A stretch of 64,000 bases of DNA from Phytoactinopolyspora halotolerans (GTDB taxonomy: Bacteria; Actinomycetota; Actinomycetes; Jiangellales; Jiangellaceae): NCBI RefSeq assembly GCF_010550675.1, contig NZ_JAAGOA010000006.1:62001-126000 (forward strand), read 5' to 3'. Each line of letters starts with the position of its first letter. The stretch's first letter is position 1. The position numbers were made by a program, and so were the translations under genes. Below the pieces are notes generated by a model that was not told the origin of the DNA, made no database searches, and saw nothing but the letters and a program-made list of their open reading frames with translations. Below, piece by piece: positions 62,637 to 64,000 of the stretch.

Positions 62637-63641
62637 ATGGCTGTTCAGCAGATCAAGTTCTACCAGACGGGGAGTTTCGTCGTCGGGAACCGGCTACTGT
62701 CGCCGGAGCAGCGCGCTGTTCAGGCCGATCCCGGCCGCGCCAACGCGCTCACCTGCGGACACCGGGCGTGTCAAGGTTGCGGCGAGGCGCTGGGCGCCCG
62801 GTATGTGGTCGACACGGCGCTGCGTGCGGCGTCGAACAAGGTCATCGCCGTGAACGCGACCGGGTGCCTGGAAGTGTTCTCCACGCCCTATCCGGAGACG
62901 TCGTGGCAGTTGCCGTGGCTGCACTCGCTGTTCGGGAACGCGGCGGCCGTCGCCACTGGGGTCGCGGCGGCCCAGCGGGTGAAACACCGCGACGACGTGC
63001 GCGTGCTGGCGCAGGGTGGCGACGGCGGCACCGTGGACATCGGATTCGCCTGTTTGTCCGGCATGTTCGAGCGCAACGACGACGTGCTCTACGTCTGCTA
63101 TGACAACGAGGCGTACATGAACACCGGGGTGCAGCGGTCCGGAGCCACTCCGCCGGCCGCCCGGACGGCGACCACGCAGGCCGTCGGCTCCGATCCTGGC
63201 AACCTGTTCGGGCAGGGGAAGAACGTCCCGCTGATCGCGCTGGCGCATGAGATCCCTTATGTCGCCACGGCCACCGTGGCCGAGCTGCGCGATCTGGAAG
63301 CCAAGGTGCAGTACGCGATGAGCCTGCGTGGCGCGCGCTATCTGCATGTGCTGGTGCCCTGCCCGCTCGGCTGGGGAAGCGACTCGTCCGAGACGATCCG
63401 GCTGGCGCGGCTGGCCAAGGAGTCCGGCCTGTTCCCGGTCTTCGAGGCGGAACGCGGGGAGATCACCGGGGTGTCGAAGATCCGCCGGCAGGTGCCGGTC
63501 GAGGAGTATCTGCAGCCGCAGCGGCGGTATGCGCACCTGTTCGGCCCGTCGCCGCGGCCGGAGGTGGTGGCGCGGCTGCAGGCTCGCGCCGACCGCAACA
63601 TCGAGCGGTTCGGCTTGATCGATGACGAGGTGGACAACTGA
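62637..63641 (+). CDS. porB: 2-oxoacid:ferredoxin oxidoreductase, beta subunit
   Basis: 334-residue TPP-binding subunit. CGHRACQGCGEALGARYVVDTAL has the Cys-x2-Cys of the Fe-S cluster, VNATGCLEVFSTPYPETSW follows, and AQGGDGGTVDIGFACLSGMFERNDDVLYVCYDNEAYMNTGVQRSGATP in overview gives the GDG...N TPP/Mg motif. C-terminal VLVPCPLGWG supplies another Cys. ATG 62637 after GAGGAGCGGAC. Joined to the next gene by TGATG. Confidence 0.93.
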   Translation: MAVQQIKFYQTGSFVVGNRLLSPEQRAVQADPGRANALTCGHRACQGCGEALGARYVVDTALRAASNKVIAVNATGCLEVFSTPYPETSWQLPWLHSLFGNAAAVATGVAAAQRVKHRDDVRVLAQGGDGGTVDIGFACLSGMFERNDDVLYVCYDNEAYMNTGVQRSGATPPAARTATTQAVGSDPGNLFGQGKNVPLIALAHEIPYVATATVAELRDLEAKVQYAMSLRGARYLHVLVPCPLGWGSDSSETIRLARLAKESGLFPVFEAERGEITGVSKIRRQVPVEEYLQPQRRYAHLFGPSPRPEVVARLQARADRNIERFGLIDDEVDN

Positions 63642-64000
63642 TGGAGAAGCCGTTCGCGATCACGCTCGACGTCGGATCGAGCCGCGCCAACAAGACCGGC
63701 GCCTGGCGCACGCAGCGTCCGGTGTATACCGATCTGTTGCCGCCGTGCAGCGATGCATGCCCGGCCGGCGAACAGGTTCAGCAGTGGCTGTACCACGCGG
63801 AGGAGGGCGGGTACGAGCGTGCGTGGCGGCAGATCATGTCGGACAACCCGTTCCCCGCCATCATGGGACGGGTCTGCTATCGACCGTGTGAGACGGCCTG
63901 CAACCGAGGCCGGCTGGACGAGGCGGTCGGCATCAACTCGGTGGAGCGGTTCCTCGGCGACGAGGCGATCCGGCAGGGTTGGACGGTGCCGGTCGAGGCG
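63641..64000 (+). CDS. GltD-like NADPH/FAD oxidoreductase, N-terminal part (truncated by window end)
   Basis: The first 120 residues of a longer protein. After ~35 residues, PPCSDACPAGEQVQQWL and GRVCYRPCETACNRGRLDEAVGI show the two cysteine clusters of the N-terminal Fe-S domain found in glutamate synthase small subunit and dihydropyrimidine dehydrogenase. The FAD and NADPH domains lie outside the window. The TGATG overlap with porB suggests it forms a complex with the oxidoreductase, passing electrons between ferredoxin or the Fe-S chain and NAD(P)H. Confidence 0.85.
   Translation, partial: MEKPFAITLDVGSSRANKTGAWRTQRPVYTDLLPPCSDACPAGEQVQQWLYHAEEGGYERAWRQIMSDNPFPAIMGRVCYRPCETACNRGRLDEAVGINSVERFLGDEAIRQGWTVPVEA

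Overview
The window is high-GC DNA with dense genes, many GTG starts, ATGA/GTGA/TGATG stop-start overlaps and long antisense ORF shadows. It is a chromosomal segment of an actinomycete (Actinomycetota). Two blocks match gene order I know from Mycobacterium tuberculosis: glgA/glgC, O-methyltransferase, sigE, rseA, htrA, tatB, mrp (the Rv1212-Rv1229 neighbourhood), and hom, thrC, thrB, rho, rpmE, prfA, prmC, sua5, wecA, atp operon, DUF2550, murA (the Rv1294-Rv1315 neighbourhood). The genus cannot be fixed by reading; a Jiangella-like or other non-mycobacterial actinomycete is a guess. I saw no rRNA, tRNA, insertion sequence, prophage or CRISPR array.

Layout. 1-4.1 kb: the end of a leucyl aminopeptidase, then a molybdopterin oxidoreductase of the FdhF/YdeP type (minus) and its sulfurtransferase FdhD (plus), separated by about 0.5 kb. 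4.1-6.8 kb: divergent glycogen genes glgA and glgC around a large inverted repeat. 6.8-13.5 kb: envelope-stress block with an O-methyltransferase, the coupled set sigE, zinc anti-sigma factor and RseB-like protein, then htrA, tatB and mrp. 13.6-15.5 kb: a ketopantoate-reductase-like enzyme and an EamA transporter, overlapping tail to tail. 15.9-21.0 kb: a Tat-exported PHP-domain hydrolase followed by a phosphonate-type ABC importer (binding protein, ATPase, two permeases). 21.0-23.2 kb: an FHA-ABC exporter on the minus strand. 23.4-27.0 kb: threonine biosynthesis (hom, thrC, thrB). 27.2-34.4 kb: rho, rpmE, prfA, prmC, sua5 and a wecA-like transferase. 34.5-42.4 kb: the complete F1Fo ATP synthase operon with two small membrane proteins ahead of it. 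42.4-44.2 kb: DUF2550 protein and MurA.

44.2-64.0 kb is more accessory: a PAP2 membrane phosphatase, TesB thioesterase, SQR-like flavoprotein, CoA-transferase, zinc alcohol dehydrogenase, a DNA-binding/alpha-beta-hydrolase fusion divergent from azlCD, then OsmC, a flavin monooxygenase, a second flavoprotein, a His-rich EPEHD-repeat ORF, a 1049-residue AfsR/LuxR-like ATPase regulator and a DUF4389 membrane protein. The window ends in a 2-oxoacid:ferredoxin oxidoreductase cluster (gamma, alpha, beta) followed by a truncated GltD-like flavoprotein.

Two genome-wide habits stand out. Many genes have a TANNNT-like -10 box 6-8 bases before the start codon, which points to leaderless transcripts. 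Several intergenic gaps hold GATCA-rich inverted repeats, three of them with the palindrome ATGATCAT. The items I would check first are the EPEHD-repeat ORF, the apparent CTG start of atpB, the hydrolase-fused regulator, and the small ORF with a strong ribosome binding site at 2981.
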